A DNA stretch of 64,000 nt from NCBI RefSeq assembly GCF_036182465.1, contig NZ_CP108081.1, positions 10,726,001 through 10,790,000 on the forward strand, given 5' to 3'. Below the pieces are notes generated by a model that was not told where the DNA came from, did not search any database, and was given only the letters and a program-made list of their open reading frames with translations. Positions within the stretch are counted from its first letter, which is position 1. Each line of letters opens with the position of its first letter. Source of the DNA: Streptomyces sp. NBC_00258. Its GTDB lineage: Bacteria; Actinomycetota; Actinomycetes; Streptomycetales; Streptomycetaceae. Position numbers and translations under genes: made by a program. Below are positions 24,712 to 33,416 of the stretch, one piece after another.

Positions 24712-25086
24712 ATGAAGCACTACCTGTTGAGCGTGATGCAGCCGGTGGGGGAGCCGCCCGCGCCCGAGGTCCTGGAAGGGATCATGCACGACCTCGATGT
24801 CTTCCACGCCGAGCTGAAGGAGGCCGGCGCCTGGGTGTTCGCCGGGGGTCTGCACGGGCCCGAGACGGCCACCGTGCTGCGGGCCGACAAGGGGGACGTA
24901 CTGATCACCGACGGCCCGTACACCGAGAGCAAGGAGTACCTCGGCGGGATCTGCCTCATCAAGGCACCCGACCTCGACGCGGCGCTCGAATGGGGCCGCA
25001 AGGCGACTGTGGCGACCACGCTCCCCATCGAGGTGCGGCCCTTCATGGGCGAGGCCGATGACCGAGGGCCGAGGAGTGAGTACTGA
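24712..25086 (+). CDS. YCII/DGPF-domain protein, partner of an ECF42 sigma factor
   Basis: 124 residues from ATG 24712 after AAGGAGG. It contains the DGPYTESKEYLGGICLIKAPDLDAALEW segment, the DGPF motif that defines the YCII-related family, preceded by HAELKEAGAWVFAGGLHG. These small dimeric alpha/beta proteins are consistently encoded next to ECF42 sigma factors, as here (13-base gap). Their biochemical role is unknown. Confidence 0.9.
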   Translation: MKHYLLSVMQPVGEPPAPEVLEGIMHDLDVFHAELKEAGAWVFAGGLHGPETATVLRADKGDVLITDGPYTESKEYLGGICLIKAPDLDAALEWGRKATVATTLPIEVRPFMGEADDRGPRSEY

Positions 25087-25099
25087 GGGCTGAGAACCG

Positions 25100-26296
25100 A
25101 TGACCGCGAAGGCCGCCATCGAGGCCGTCTTCCGCGCGGAATACGGCCGTGCGGTCGCCGTCCTCGTCCGCTTCCTCGGCGACATCGACCTCGCCGAGGA
25201 AGCGGTCCAGGACGCGTTCGCCACGGCGGTGCGGAAGTGGCCCGAGACGGGGATCCCGCCGAGCCCGGCCGGGTGGATCATCACCACCGCCCGGAACCGG
25301 GCCGTCGACCGGCTGCGCCGCGAGTCCACGCGTGAGGCGCGGCACACCGAGGCGGCCCAGCTGTACGCCCGCGACGCACCGCCCGAGGAGGGCCCCGTGC
25401 GCGACGACCGGCTCCGCCTGATCTTCACCTGCTGCCACCCCGCGCTCGCCACCCAGGCCCAGGTCGCTCTGACCCTGCGGCTGCTCGGCGGCCTCACCAC
25501 CGCCCAGATCGCCCGTGCTTTCCTGGTCCCCGAGTCCACGATGGCCCAGCGCCTGGTCAGGGCCAAGGCCAAGATCCGCGACGCCCGGATCCCCTACCGC
25601 GTCCCGCGGGACGCCGACCTCCCGGACCGGGTCAGGGGTGTGCTGGCCGTCGTCTACCTCATCTTCAACGAGGGATACGGCGGCCGGGAGGACCTATGCG
25701 CGGAGGCCGTACGCCTCGGCCGCGTCCTCGCCGAGCTGATGCCGGACGAGCCGGAGGTCCTCGGGCTGCTCGCGCTGATGCTCCTGATCGAGGCGCGTCG
25801 TCCCGCCCGGGAGACCTCCGACGGAGACCTGGTCCTCCTCTCCGACCAGGACCGCTCCCGGTGGGACCGTGATCTGATCGCCGAGGGGCAGTCCCTCGTA
25901 CGCCGCTGCCTGCGCCGCGACCAGCCCGGCGCGTACCAGATCCAGGCTGCGATCAACGCCGTCCACAGCGACGCGGCCACCGCGGACGCCACCGACTGGG
26001 GCCAGATCCTCGCGCTCTACGATCAGTTGATGGTCCGCGCCCCGAGCCCGGTCGTCGCCCTCAACCGCGCGGTGGCGGTCGCCGAGACCGAGGGCCCGCG
26101 CACCGCCCTCGCCCTCGTCGACGCCCTCGAACTCGACGGCTACCACGCCTTCCACGCCGTACGAGCCGACCTGCTGCGGCGCATCGGGCGGCCGACGGAA
26201 GCGGCAGCGGCGTGCGAGGCCGCCATCGCACTCACCGAGAACCCGGCCGAGCGCGCCCACCTGGAGCGCCGCAGGACGGAACTCCAGGTGGGGTGA
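25100..26296 (+). CDS. ECF42-type RNA polymerase sigma factor with long C-terminal extension
   Basis: 398 residues, about twice a normal ECF factor. Sigma-2: AVAVLVRFLGDIDLAEEAVQDAFATAVRKWP. Sigma-4: ALTLRLLGGLTTAQIARAFLVPESTMAQRLVRAKAKIRDARIPYRVP. The remaining roughly 210 residues (VYLIFNEGYGG, EPEVLGLLALMLL, GAYQIQAAINAVHSDA) form the DUF6596/TPR-like domain of ECF42, which stands in for an anti-sigma partner and is needed for activity in studied members. Adjacency to a DGPF protein is the hallmark of the group. It converges with urtE with only 15 bases between stops. Confidence 0.92.
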   Translation: MTAKAAIEAVFRAEYGRAVAVLVRFLGDIDLAEEAVQDAFATAVRKWPETGIPPSPAGWIITTARNRAVDRLRRESTREARHTEAAQLYARDAPPEEGPVRDDRLRLIFTCCHPALATQAQVALTLRLLGGLTTAQIARAFLVPESTMAQRLVRAKAKIRDARIPYRVPRDADLPDRVRGVLAVVYLIFNEGYGGREDLCAEAVRLGRVLAELMPDEPEVLGLLALMLLIEARRPARETSDGDLVLLSDQDRSRWDRDLIAEGQSLVRRCLRRDQPGAYQIQAAINAVHSDAATADATDWGQILALYDQLMVRAPSPVVALNRAVAVAETEGPRTALALVDALELDGYHAFHAVRADLLRRIGRPTEAAAACEAAIALTENPAERAHLERRRTELQVG

Positions 26297-26311
26297 ATGC
26301 GGAGTGAACCG

Positions 26312-27007
26312 CTACACGCTCAGCGCCTCCCGCACCGACCGCTCGGCCTCCTGTCCGCCCTCGCCGAACGACGTGACCCGGCCGGCCTCCAGGACGTAGT
26401 ACCGCTGCGCCGCCCGCATCGCGAAGCCGACGTGCTGTTCGACGAGGAGCACCGAGAGTCCGCCACGGGCGGCCAGCGCGAGGATCGTCTCCTCGATCTC
26501 GGCCACGACCGAGGGCTGGATGCCCTCGGTCGGCTCGTCGAGCAGGAGTATCCGAGGCTCCGTCACCAGGGCCCGGGCGATGGCCAGTTGCTGCCGCTGG
26601 CCGCCGGAGAGCAACCCGGCCCGTCGCCCCGACAGAGTCCTCAGCGCGGGGAACAGGTCCAGTGCCTCGTCGATCGCGGCCCTGCCGCGCCTGCGGCCGT
26701 CCGCGACCAGTTGGAGGTTCTCCGCCGTCGTGAGATGAGGGAAGGCCTGCTGGCCCTGTGGCACGTACGCCATGCCGCGTGCCACGCGTTCATGGGGCTT
26801 GCGACGGCCGATGTCCTCGCCGTCGAGACGGATCGCCCCGCTCGACGGGGTGAGCAGCCCCACGGCCGCCCGCAGCAGCGTGCTCTTGCCCGCGCCGTTG
26901 TGCCCGAGCACCGCGGCGACGCCGTCGTCCGGCACCTCCACGGAGACTCCGTGCAGGACGAGACTGCGGTGGTAGCCGACCCGGATGTCGTCGATCTCCA
27001 GCTTCAT
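26312..27007 (-). CDS. urtE: urea ABC transporter ATP-binding protein UrtE
   Basis: 231 residues from ATG 27007, 7 bases after the urtD stop. Walker A GHNGAGKST, signature LSGGQRQQLAIARALV, Walker B RILLLDEPTEGIQPSVVAEIE and the switch His in VLLVEQHV. The motif DEPTEGIQPS is typical of UrtE/LivF-like ATPases. It is the last gene of urtABCDE, a high-affinity urea importer expected to serve nitrogen scavenging. Confidence 0.92.
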   Translation of the reverse strand: MKLEIDDIRVGYHRSLVLHGVSVEVPDDGVAAVLGHNGAGKSTLLRAAVGLLTPSSGAIRLDGEDIGRRKPHERVARGMAYVPQGQQAFPHLTTAENLQLVADGRRRGRAAIDEALDLFPALRTLSGRRAGLLSGGQRQQLAIARALVTEPRILLLDEPTEGIQPSVVAEIEETILALAARGGLSVLLVEQHVGFAMRAAQRYYVLEAGRVTSFGEGGQEAERSVREALSV

Positions 27008-27014
27008 GTCCGCC

Positions 27015-27833
27015 TCACGCCTCCTGTACGGCCGCGCTCTTCGCGGCGCCATCCGCGGGCTCGGGCTCCTCCGGCAGGATCAACTCGGCGTCCTGGACGG
27101 CCGCGTGCCCGAGGTACACCTCCTGCACCTTGGGATCGGCCTGCACCTCGGCCACCGTCCCCTCGCTCAGCACCCTGCCCGCGTGCAGCACACTGACGCT
27201 GCGCGCGAAGGACCGCATGAAGTCCATGTCGTGCTCGATGACGACCACGGTCCGCTCCTCGCTGATGCGCTCCAACAGCTCACCCGTGGCCTGCCGTTCG
27301 TCGTGGCTCATCCCGGCGACCGGCTCGTCGAGCAGTAGCAGCCGAACGTCCTGCACGAGCAGCATGCCGATCTCCAGCCACTGCTTCTGCCCGTGGGCGA
27401 GCGTCCCGGCGGGGGAGTCGGCCAGCTCCGCGAGCCCGACCGTCTCCAGCGCACGTGCGACGGGCTCCGGCACGCCCTTGCGGCGCCGCAGCATCGTCAG
27501 CATGCCTCGCCCGGCACCGGCCGCGATGTCCAGGTTCTGAAGGACCGTCAACTCCTCGAAGACGGTGGCCGTTTGGAACGTACGGCCGATCCCCGACCGG
27601 GCGATGGTGTGCACGCTCCGCCCCAGCAGTTCCGTGCCGCCGAAGAGCACGGAGCCCTCGGCCTTCACGAGACCCGTGACGGCGTCGACGAGCGTGGTCT
27701 TGCCCGCGCCGTTGGGTCCGATCAGGAAGCGGAGATCGCCCGGCCGCACGTCGAGATCCACACCGTCCACCGCGGTGAACCCGTCGAAGGACACGTGCAG
27801 TCGGCGTATCTCAAGGCCCGAGAGTTCACTCAT
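27015..27833 (-). CDS. urtD: urea ABC transporter ATP-binding protein UrtD
   Basis: 272 residues. ATG 27833 overlaps the urtC stop by an ATGA arrangement. Walker A GPNGAGKTT, GIGRTFQTATVFEELTVLQNL, Walker B RLLLLDEPVAGMSHDERQATGELL and VVVIEHDMDFMRSFA. The PVAGMSHDE sequence is the UrtD signature. A C-terminal acidic tail (EPEPADGAAKSAAVQEA) extends past the usual end. Confidence 0.92.
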   Translation of the reverse strand: MSELSGLEIRRLHVSFDGFTAVDGVDLDVRPGDLRFLIGPNGAGKTTLVDAVTGLVKAEGSVLFGGTELLGRSVHTIARSGIGRTFQTATVFEELTVLQNLDIAAGAGRGMLTMLRRRKGVPEPVARALETVGLAELADSPAGTLAHGQKQWLEIGMLLVQDVRLLLLDEPVAGMSHDERQATGELLERISEERTVVVIEHDMDFMRSFARSVSVLHAGRVLSEGTVAEVQADPKVQEVYLGHAAVQDAELILPEEPEPADGAAKSAAVQEA

Positions 27834-28957
27834 GCTGCTTCTCCAAGAGGAAGGGCGGGCGTCTTCTCCGTGGTCCCGTCGCCGGCCGAGTCTCCGGTCG
27901 CGCGTGACGACCTGCGCCGCCGTACGATCCCCACCAGCGAGGCGAGACCGCCCGGCAGGAACGCCAGGGCCACGATGAACAGCAGCCCCTGGAAGTACGT
28001 CCAGGCCGCCGGGAACTCCTCCGACAGCGCCGTCTTCGCCCAGGCCACCCCGACCGCGCCGAGCACCGCGCCCACCAGGCTCGCCCGGCCGCCGACGGCG
28101 GCACCGATGACGAACTCGATCGACGGCACGATGCCGATCATCGCGGGGGAGATGATGCCGACCGCCGGCACGAACAGCGCGCCCGCGAGCCCGGCCATAC
28201 CGGCCGCCACGACGTACGCGACGAGCTTCACGTTCGCGGGGTTGTACCCGAGGAAGCGCACCCGCTCCTCCGAGTCCCGTACGGCGACGAGGAGTTCGCC
28301 GTAGCGGCTGTGGATCAGCTGCCGGGCAAGGGCGATCAGCAGCAACAGTGCCGCGGCGATGATGAAGTACACCATCCGCTGGTTGACCGGGTCGTTGAGG
28401 TCGTAGCCGAAGAAGCCCTGGATGTCGGTGAGTCCGTTGGTGCCGCCGGTCGTTGCCTGCTGGCCGATCAGCCAGATCGCGAAGGCCGCGGCGAGCGCCT
28501 GGCTGAGGATCGCGAAGTACGCGCCCTTCACCCGGCGGCGGAAGATGAACGAGCCGAGGATCGCGGCGACGGCCATCGGCAGCAGCACGGTCGCGGCGAG
28601 CGCGAAGAGCGGATTCTCGAACGGCCGCCACCACCAGGGGAGTTCGGTGGCCGTGCCGTACAGCTGCATGAAGTCGGGAAGGTTGCCCGGACCCGCGTCG
28701 GCGATCTTCAGATGCATCGCCATGGCGTAGCCGCCGAGCCCGAAGAACACACCCTGCCCGAGCGTGAGCAGTCCACCGCGGCCCCAGGCCAGACAGATGC
28801 CGACAGCGACCATCGCGGTGCACAGGTACTTGGCGAGCAGCCCGAGCCGGAAGTCCGAGAGTGCCAGCGGGGCTACGGCGAACAGGGCGACGGCAGCCGC
28901 GGCGAATCCGCCCCAGGCACGCGCCGACCGGCCTTTGAACAGGGGCAGCAGGGTCAT
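27830..28957 (-). CDS. urtC: urea ABC transporter permease UrtC
   Basis: 375 residues. The ATG at 28957 overlaps the urtB stop by 4 bases. It is a LivM-type permease with about ten hydrophobic segments. CLAWGRGGLLTLGQGVFFGLGGYAMAMHL, FIFRRRVKGAYFAILSQALAAAFAIWLIGQQATTGGTNGLT and VGIISPAMIGIVPSIEFVIGAAVGGRASLVG are characteristic of UrtC. It ends in an Arg-rich cytoplasmic tail. Confidence 0.92.
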   Translation of the reverse strand: MTLLPLFKGRSARAWGGFAAAAVALFAVAPLALSDFRLGLLAKYLCTAMVAVGICLAWGRGGLLTLGQGVFFGLGGYAMAMHLKIADAGPGNLPDFMQLYGTATELPWWWRPFENPLFALAATVLLPMAVAAILGSFIFRRRVKGAYFAILSQALAAAFAIWLIGQQATTGGTNGLTDIQGFFGYDLNDPVNQRMVYFIIAAALLLLIALARQLIHSRYGELLVAVRDSEERVRFLGYNPANVKLVAYVVAAGMAGLAGALFVPAVGIISPAMIGIVPSIEFVIGAAVGGRASLVGAVLGAVGVAWAKTALSEEFPAAWTYFQGLLFIVALAFLPGGLASLVGIVRRRRSSRATGDSAGDGTTEKTPALPLGEAA

Positions 28958-29850
28958 ACCAGACTCCTCGTACGCAGCGTGTACAGCCCCTGGGGCCGCC
29001 ACTGGAGGAACGCGACGATGGCCACGAGGACGAGCACCTTCGCGACGCTGACGGTGGTGGAGTATTCGAGGACGGACTGCAGGACACCGAGGACGAAGGC
29101 GACGATGACCGTCCCCTTGAGCTGTCCGATGCCGCCGACCACGATCACCAGGAACGCGTCGATGATGATGTTGGTGCCCATCGTGGGACCGATCGGGCCG
29201 ACCAGCGTCAGCGCGACACCGGCCACACCCGCGAGCCCCGACCCGATGAAGAAGGCGGTCCGGTCGACCCGTGAGGTGGAGATGCCGGACACCTCGGCGA
29301 GATCCCGGTTCTGCACGACCCCGCGGATCCGCCGGCCGAGCGGAGTCAGCCGCAGCGTCAGGGACAGCGCGACCACGGCCGCGATCGCCAACCCCAGAAT
29401 GAACAGACGGCTGTTGGCGAAGGTCAGCGGATCGTCGCCGCCGATCACGGTGATGTTCCCGGTGAGGAGATCGGGTGCGCGGGTCTGCACGTTCGGCGCG
29501 CCGAAGATGTCCCGGGCCGCCTGCTGGAGCATCAGCGAGACACCCCAGGTGACGAGCAGGGTGTCGAGCGGCCGCAGATACAGACGGCGGATGAGCACCC
29601 ACTCGAGGAGCGCGCCGAGTGCGCCGGCGACCAGGAAGGCGACAGGCAGCGCGACGAGCAGCGAGAGGCCGGCACTGGAGATGGACTTCTGGAGTACGTA
29701 CGTGGTGTAGGCGCCGGCCATGATGAACTCGCCGTGGGCCATGTTGATGACGTTCATCTGGCCGAAGGTGAGCGAGAGACCGAGCGCGATGAGCAGCAGG
29801 ACGGCACCGATGCTGATGCCGGTGAAGGTCTGACCGAGGATCACGGTCAT
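28954..29850 (-). CDS. urtB: urea ABC transporter permease UrtB
   Basis: 298 residues from ATG 29850. LivH-type permease: GLSLTFGQMNVINMAHGEFIMAGAYTTYVLQ, VTWGVSLMLQQAARDIFGAPNVQT, and VNGF-type loops replaced by VVQNRDLAEVSGISTSRVDRTAFFIGSGLAGVAG. The AHGEFIM and APNVQ segments are typical of UrtB. A hairpin in the 72-base gap after urtA may lower its expression relative to the binding protein. Confidence 0.92.
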   Translation of the reverse strand: MTVILGQTFTGISIGAVLLLIALGLSLTFGQMNVINMAHGEFIMAGAYTTYVLQKSISSAGLSLLVALPVAFLVAGALGALLEWVLIRRLYLRPLDTLLVTWGVSLMLQQAARDIFGAPNVQTRAPDLLTGNITVIGGDDPLTFANSRLFILGLAIAAVVALSLTLRLTPLGRRIRGVVQNRDLAEVSGISTSRVDRTAFFIGSGLAGVAGVALTLVGPIGPTMGTNIIIDAFLVIVVGGIGQLKGTVIVAFVLGVLQSVLEYSTTVSVAKVLVLVAIVAFLQWRPQGLYTLRTRSLV

Positions 29851-29877
29851 ACGGCGGCTCCGGGGAGGCGGGACGCG

Positions 29878-29907
29878 GGGCCGGCCCTCTCTTCGGAAGG
29901 CCGGCCC
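29878..29907 (-). terminator. hairpin between urtA and urtB (attenuator-like)
   Basis: 29878-29886 pairs perfectly with 29899-29907 (9 bp, all G-C) across a 12-base loop, within the urtA-urtB gap. Partial termination or 3' protection at this point is common for binding-protein genes, which need more copies than the permease. Confidence 0.6.
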
Positions 29908-29922
29908 GCACGTGACGGTCGG

Positions 29923-31227
29923 TCAGGAGAGGCCGGAGGCCCAGGGGTAGCCCTTCAGATACGGGTCCGGCTTGATCGCCTTGCCGGAGTCCCACACCTG
30001 CTCGATCAGCCCGTCGGTGCCGATCTTCCCGATCCGGGCGGTCTTGTAGATGTGCTGGCTCGCGCCGTCCACGGTGACCTCGCCCTCGGGAGCGTCGAAG
30101 GTGATACCGTCCGAGGCCGCCTTCACCTTCTCCGGGTCGAAGGACTTGGCCTTCTCGACCATCGCCTTCCACAGGTAGACCGAGGTGTACGCGGCCTCCA
30201 TCGGGTCACTGGTCGGCTTGTCCTGGCCGTACTTGGCCTTGTACGCCTTCACGAACTTGGTGTTCGCCTCGCCCGCGGTCGTCTGGTAGTAGTTCCAGGC
30301 CGTCAACTGGCCCGCCAGGTACTGCGATCCGATCGACTTGACCTCTTCCTCGGCGATCGACACCGAGACCACCGGCATGCTCTTGGCGGTCAGATCGGCC
30401 GACTTGTACTCCTTGAAGAAGGCCACGTTCGAGTCGCCGTTGAGGGTGTTGAAGACCGCGTCGGCCTTCGACGCCTTCACCTTGTTGGCGATGGTGCTGA
30501 ACTCGGTGGAACCCAGCGGCGCGTAGTCCTCGCCGAGCACCTTCATGCCATTGGCCTTCGCGTACGCCTTGATGATCTTGTTGGCGGTGCGCGGGAAGAC
30601 GTAGTCGCTGCCGACGAGGTAAATGCTCTTCTCGCCCTGGCTCTTGAGGTAGTCGAGCGCCGGGACGATCTGCTGGTTGGTGGTGGCACCCGTGTAGAAG
30701 ATGTACGGGGACTCCTCAAGTCCCTCGTACTGCACGGGATAGAACAGCAGTGACTTGTTCTTCTCGAAGACGGGCTTCACGGCCTTGCGGCTCGCGGAGG
30801 TCCAGCAGCCGAAGGTGGCCGCGACCCGGTCCTCCTTGATGAGCTTGTTCGCCTTCTCCGCGAACGTCGGCCAGTCGGAGGCGCCGTCCTCGCTGATCGG
30901 CCTGACCTTCTTGCCGAGCACTCCGCCCGAGGCGTTGATCTCGTCGATCGCCAGCTTCAGCGAGTCGCGTACGGTCACCTCGCTGATCGCCATGGTGCCG
31001 GAGAGCGAGTTGAGCAGGCCCACCTTGACCGTGTCGCCGCTCGTGTCGGCCTTGGCGGCCGCGTCGGACGAGCCGCCCGCGGCGTCGGTCTTGGCGCCGC
31101 ACGCGGAGAGCACGACGACGGCGGTGAGCGCGGCGGCGCCCGCCATCACCCGGCGTCGGGAAGGACCGGACCCCTTGAAACTCTTGAAACGACTGGAACC
31201 GCTGGAACCGCTGGAACCGCTGGACAA
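29923..31227 (-). CDS. urtA: urea ABC transporter substrate-binding lipoprotein UrtA
   Basis: 434 residues if the TTG at 31227 is the start; GAGGGGG lies about 9 bases upstream and no ATG/GTG is better placed. The first 12 residues are a Ser-Ser-Gly repeat encoded by a 9-base tandem repeat (about 31195-31223). PSRRRVMAGAAALTAVVVLSAC then gives a twin-arginine-like n-region and lipobox with Cys43. The mature part VKVGLLNSLSGTMAISEVTVRDSLKLAIDEINASGGVLGKK, FGCWTSASRKAVKPVFEKNKSLLFYPVQYEGLE and NTLNGDSNVAFFKEY is characteristic of UrtA. Confidence 0.92.
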   Translation of the reverse strand: MSSGSSGSSGSSRFKSFKGSGPSRRRVMAGAAALTAVVVLSACGAKTDAAGGSSDAAAKADTSGDTVKVGLLNSLSGTMAISEVTVRDSLKLAIDEINASGGVLGKKVRPISEDGASDWPTFAEKANKLIKEDRVAATFGCWTSASRKAVKPVFEKNKSLLFYPVQYEGLEESPYIFYTGATTNQQIVPALDYLKSQGEKSIYLVGSDYVFPRTANKIIKAYAKANGMKVLGEDYAPLGSTEFSTIANKVKASKADAVFNTLNGDSNVAFFKEYKSADLTAKSMPVVSVSIAEEEVKSIGSQYLAGQLTAWNYYQTTAGEANTKFVKAYKAKYGQDKPTSDPMEAAYTSVYLWKAMVEKAKSFDPEKVKAASDGITFDAPEGEVTVDGASQHIYKTARIGKIGTDGLIEQVWDSGKAIKPDPYLKGYPWASGLS

Positions 31228-31352
31228 AAGAACCCCCTCGGGCTGGGAGGACGACCTCCTCCTGAAGTGCGGTCCACAGCCTCAAGTCACCCTGTTTCCA
31301 CGGTGTTTCGCGGTACTTTCCCGGCGGTATCTTCCGGCTCTCATCGGGAAAC

Positions 31353-31407
31353 AAAAAATGCCCGGGGCGGAATTCTTCGCATGAATTCACAGTTCGCCCG
31401 AGGCATT
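31353..31407 (-). terminator. intrinsic terminator with T-run downstream of the AmiC-like gene
   Basis: On the minus strand, 31407-31395 can pair with 31370-31357 (AATGCCTCGGGCG against CGCCCCGGGCATT, one bulge or mismatch). A T-run follows at 31358-31353. An inner GAATTC repeat lies in the loop. A true U-tract is unusual in this GC-rich DNA. It separates the gene at 31453 from urtA. Confidence 0.78.
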
Positions 31408-31452
31408 CTAATTACTTCCTGCGGGAAGTATCTTCGCGAAAGCGCGGACATG

Positions 31453-32565
31453 TCAAGGCCTGGTTTCGTGAAGATCCAGCTGGGCCACGACGTCGAAGTC
31501 CACGCCGTCCGCCCGTGCCAGGTAGATGCGCTGGCGCACGTGGCTGCCGCGCAGATGGAGCAGCCCGCGCGGCCCCTCGTACGAGACGGTGTCCGCCGCC
31601 GCGCCGATCGCGGTGACATCGAGGGTCCTGGCCCGGTCGATGAGCGCGGCGAGCAGCAGGACTCCCTCGTAACACGATTCGCCGAGGCTGCCGAGGACCG
31701 GTGCCTCGACTCCGTACCGTCCGGCGTACTGTCCGTGGAAGTCGAGGGTGTCCTGATTGGCGAGGGAGGCGAAGAACCCGGCCGTGCTGTAGAGGCCGGC
31801 GGTGGCCGTGGGGCCGCTCGCCATCAGCATGTTCTCGTCCATCAGGGTGCTGAGCCGAAGACACCGCTCGTCGAGGCCGGACGCGGCGAACGCCCGGTTG
31901 AACCTGACCGCGTCGCTGCCCACGAGCAGCATCAGCACGGCGTCCGCCTCCGACCGCTCGATCCGCCGCAGCACCCCGTCGAAGTCGTGCGTGCCCAGCG
32001 GCAGATACGCCTCCGCGCAGATACCGCCGCCCGACTCGCGCGCGTAGCGGTGTGCCGCCCGGGCCGTACGGAGGGGCCACACATAGTCGTTGCCCACGAC
32101 GAACCACCGGCGCACCCGGTGCTCACGGGCCAACAGCCGCATGGCGGGCCGCAGTTGGTCGTTCGGGGTCTCGCTCGTCAGGAACACCCCGGCCGTGTCC
32201 TCGCCGCCCTCGTACAGCGCCGTATACACGTACGGCACGCGGTGGGCGATCCGCGGTGCCAGCTTCTGGCGTACGGAGGAGATGTGCCACCCCGTGACGC
32301 CCTGCACGATGCCGAGCTCGACCAGCGCCTCGACGTTCTCGGCGATGCGGTGCGGCTCGGCCCCGCCGTCGACCGGCAGCAGCCGCAGCTCCTTGCCGAG
32401 CACCCCGCCCGAGCGGTTGACCTCCTCCGCGGCGAGCCGCGCGCACAACTCGCACGTGGGCCCGAAGATCCCCGCGGCTCCCTGCATGGGAAAGACCAGC
32501 GCCACGCTGACGACCGAGTCGTCGGCCGTGAACCAGTCGAGCGGAGGCGGGTCGAGCCGGACCAT
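31453..32565 (-). CDS. signal-less periplasmic-binding-fold protein, AmiC/UrtA-like sensor
   Basis: 370 residues from ATG 32565 (no good ribosome site seen, so the start is uncertain). The sequence VSVALVFPMQGAAGIFGPTCELCARLAAEEVNRSGGVLGKELRLLPVDGG, VVGNDYVWPLRTARAAHRYARE and YSTAGFFASLANQDTLDFHGQYA is homologous to branched-chain-amide/urea binding proteins. It lacks any signal peptide or lipobox: the N-terminus MVRLDPPPLDWFTADDS is polar. Family members of this form, such as AmiC, are cytoplasmic ligand sensors. It lies upstream of urtABCDE on the same strand but is separated by a terminator. No AmiR/ANTAR gene is nearby. Confidence 0.78.
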   Translation of the reverse strand: MVRLDPPPLDWFTADDSVVSVALVFPMQGAAGIFGPTCELCARLAAEEVNRSGGVLGKELRLLPVDGGAEPHRIAENVEALVELGIVQGVTGWHISSVRQKLAPRIAHRVPYVYTALYEGGEDTAGVFLTSETPNDQLRPAMRLLAREHRVRRWFVVGNDYVWPLRTARAAHRYARESGGGICAEAYLPLGTHDFDGVLRRIERSEADAVLMLLVGSDAVRFNRAFAASGLDERCLRLSTLMDENMLMASGPTATAGLYSTAGFFASLANQDTLDFHGQYAGRYGVEAPVLGSLGESCYEGVLLLAALIDRARTLDVTAIGAAADTVSYEGPRGLLHLRGSHVRQRIYLARADGVDFDVVAQLDLHETRP

Positions 32566-32768
32566 GGAGGCATGATTCCGGGAACGCCCGGTGAACTCCA
32601 ATCCGTCTCGGGGTACGGTCCGCGCCCGCGGCGCCGGAGATCTGCGCCCGACCGGTGTGCGGCGGCCGGGCCCCGACATGCGGTGCGCGCGTGCGGCGGC
32701 AGATGTGGGAGATCCTTGTGGGAAGCGGGACTTGTACGATGTGCTGACCCCCGGGAGCGAGGAGAAGG

Positions 32769-33215
32769 ATGCCGACCCCACCTCCGCGTCGGTCTCAGGA
32801 CCTCATGCACCTCTTGACGCGGGCCGAACGACTGGCGGCGCGCCGGCTCCAGGCCGCCCTGGACGAACACGGCTGCTCGCTCGACGCCTGGCGTGTGCTC
32901 TCCCTGCTCGCCGACGGTGAGGGCCACCCGATGGCGGCGGTCGCCGAAGCGGCCTTCCTGCCGCCCCCGACCCTCACCAAACTGGTCGACCAGCTCGTCG
33001 ACCAGAACCTCGTCTACCGACGCGTCGACCCCCTGGACCGGCGTCGCATCCTCGCCCACCTCACCCCGCGCGGCGAGGACCACTGGCGGCGCGTCGACCG
33101 CGAGGTCCGCGCCCAGTGGCCCGTCCTGAGCGACGGCGACGACGAACTGCTGCGGGGGCTGCTGAACCGGCTCGCGGACACGCTCGACGGAGCGACGGCC
33201 GAGTCCTCGGTGTAG
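32769..33215 (+). CDS. MarR-family transcriptional regulator
   Basis: 148 residues; ATG 32769 after GGAGAAGG. The winged helix is readable: LDAWRVLSLLADGEGHPMAAVAEAAFLPPPTLTKLVDQLVDQNLVYRRVDPLDRRRILAHLTPRG, with the D-x-R-(D/R)-x-R wing motif typical of MarR. It is divergent from the AmiC-like gene, and 201 bases upstream of an aldehyde dehydrogenase on the same strand that it may regulate. Confidence 0.9.
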   Translation: MPTPPPRRSQDLMHLLTRAERLAARRLQAALDEHGCSLDAWRVLSLLADGEGHPMAAVAEAAFLPPPTLTKLVDQLVDQNLVYRRVDPLDRRRILAHLTPRGEDHWRRVDREVRAQWPVLSDGDDELLRGLLNRLADTLDGATAESSV

Positions 33216-33229
33216 GCGGAAAAGGGTTC

Positions 33230-33245
33230 CGTCGGCCGGCCGACG
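33230..33245. other. 16-bp perfect palindrome after the MarR gene
   Basis: CGTCGGCCGGCCGACG is self-complementary with no loop and lies 14 bases after the MarR stop codon. It may be part of a terminator, or a binding site upstream of the aldehyde dehydrogenase. The 33216-33416 gap also holds GTATA (33331-33335) opposed to TATAC (33347-33351), around an AT-rich TATAAA (33332-33337), a possible -10 and operator region. Confidence 0.4.
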
Positions 33246-33416
33246 TTCTCGTCGTGCGTGGCCGTTGCGCCCTCGGTGTGATCTGTGACGCTCATGGCCA
33301 CTTGCTTCGCGTGGTGCGGAATCATGATGCCGTATAAATGGTTGGCATATACATCGAGCTTGCCGCTCGACCCCACCGCACGCGGGCCACCGGCCCGCTC
33401 CGACCAGCGAGGCACC

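Noticed and set aside
31228..31352. Possible guanidine riboswitch (ykkC-type) upstream of urtA
   Set aside because: I looked for the conserved ykkC and mini-ykkC sequence blocks and did not see them; only the upstream terminator is convincing.
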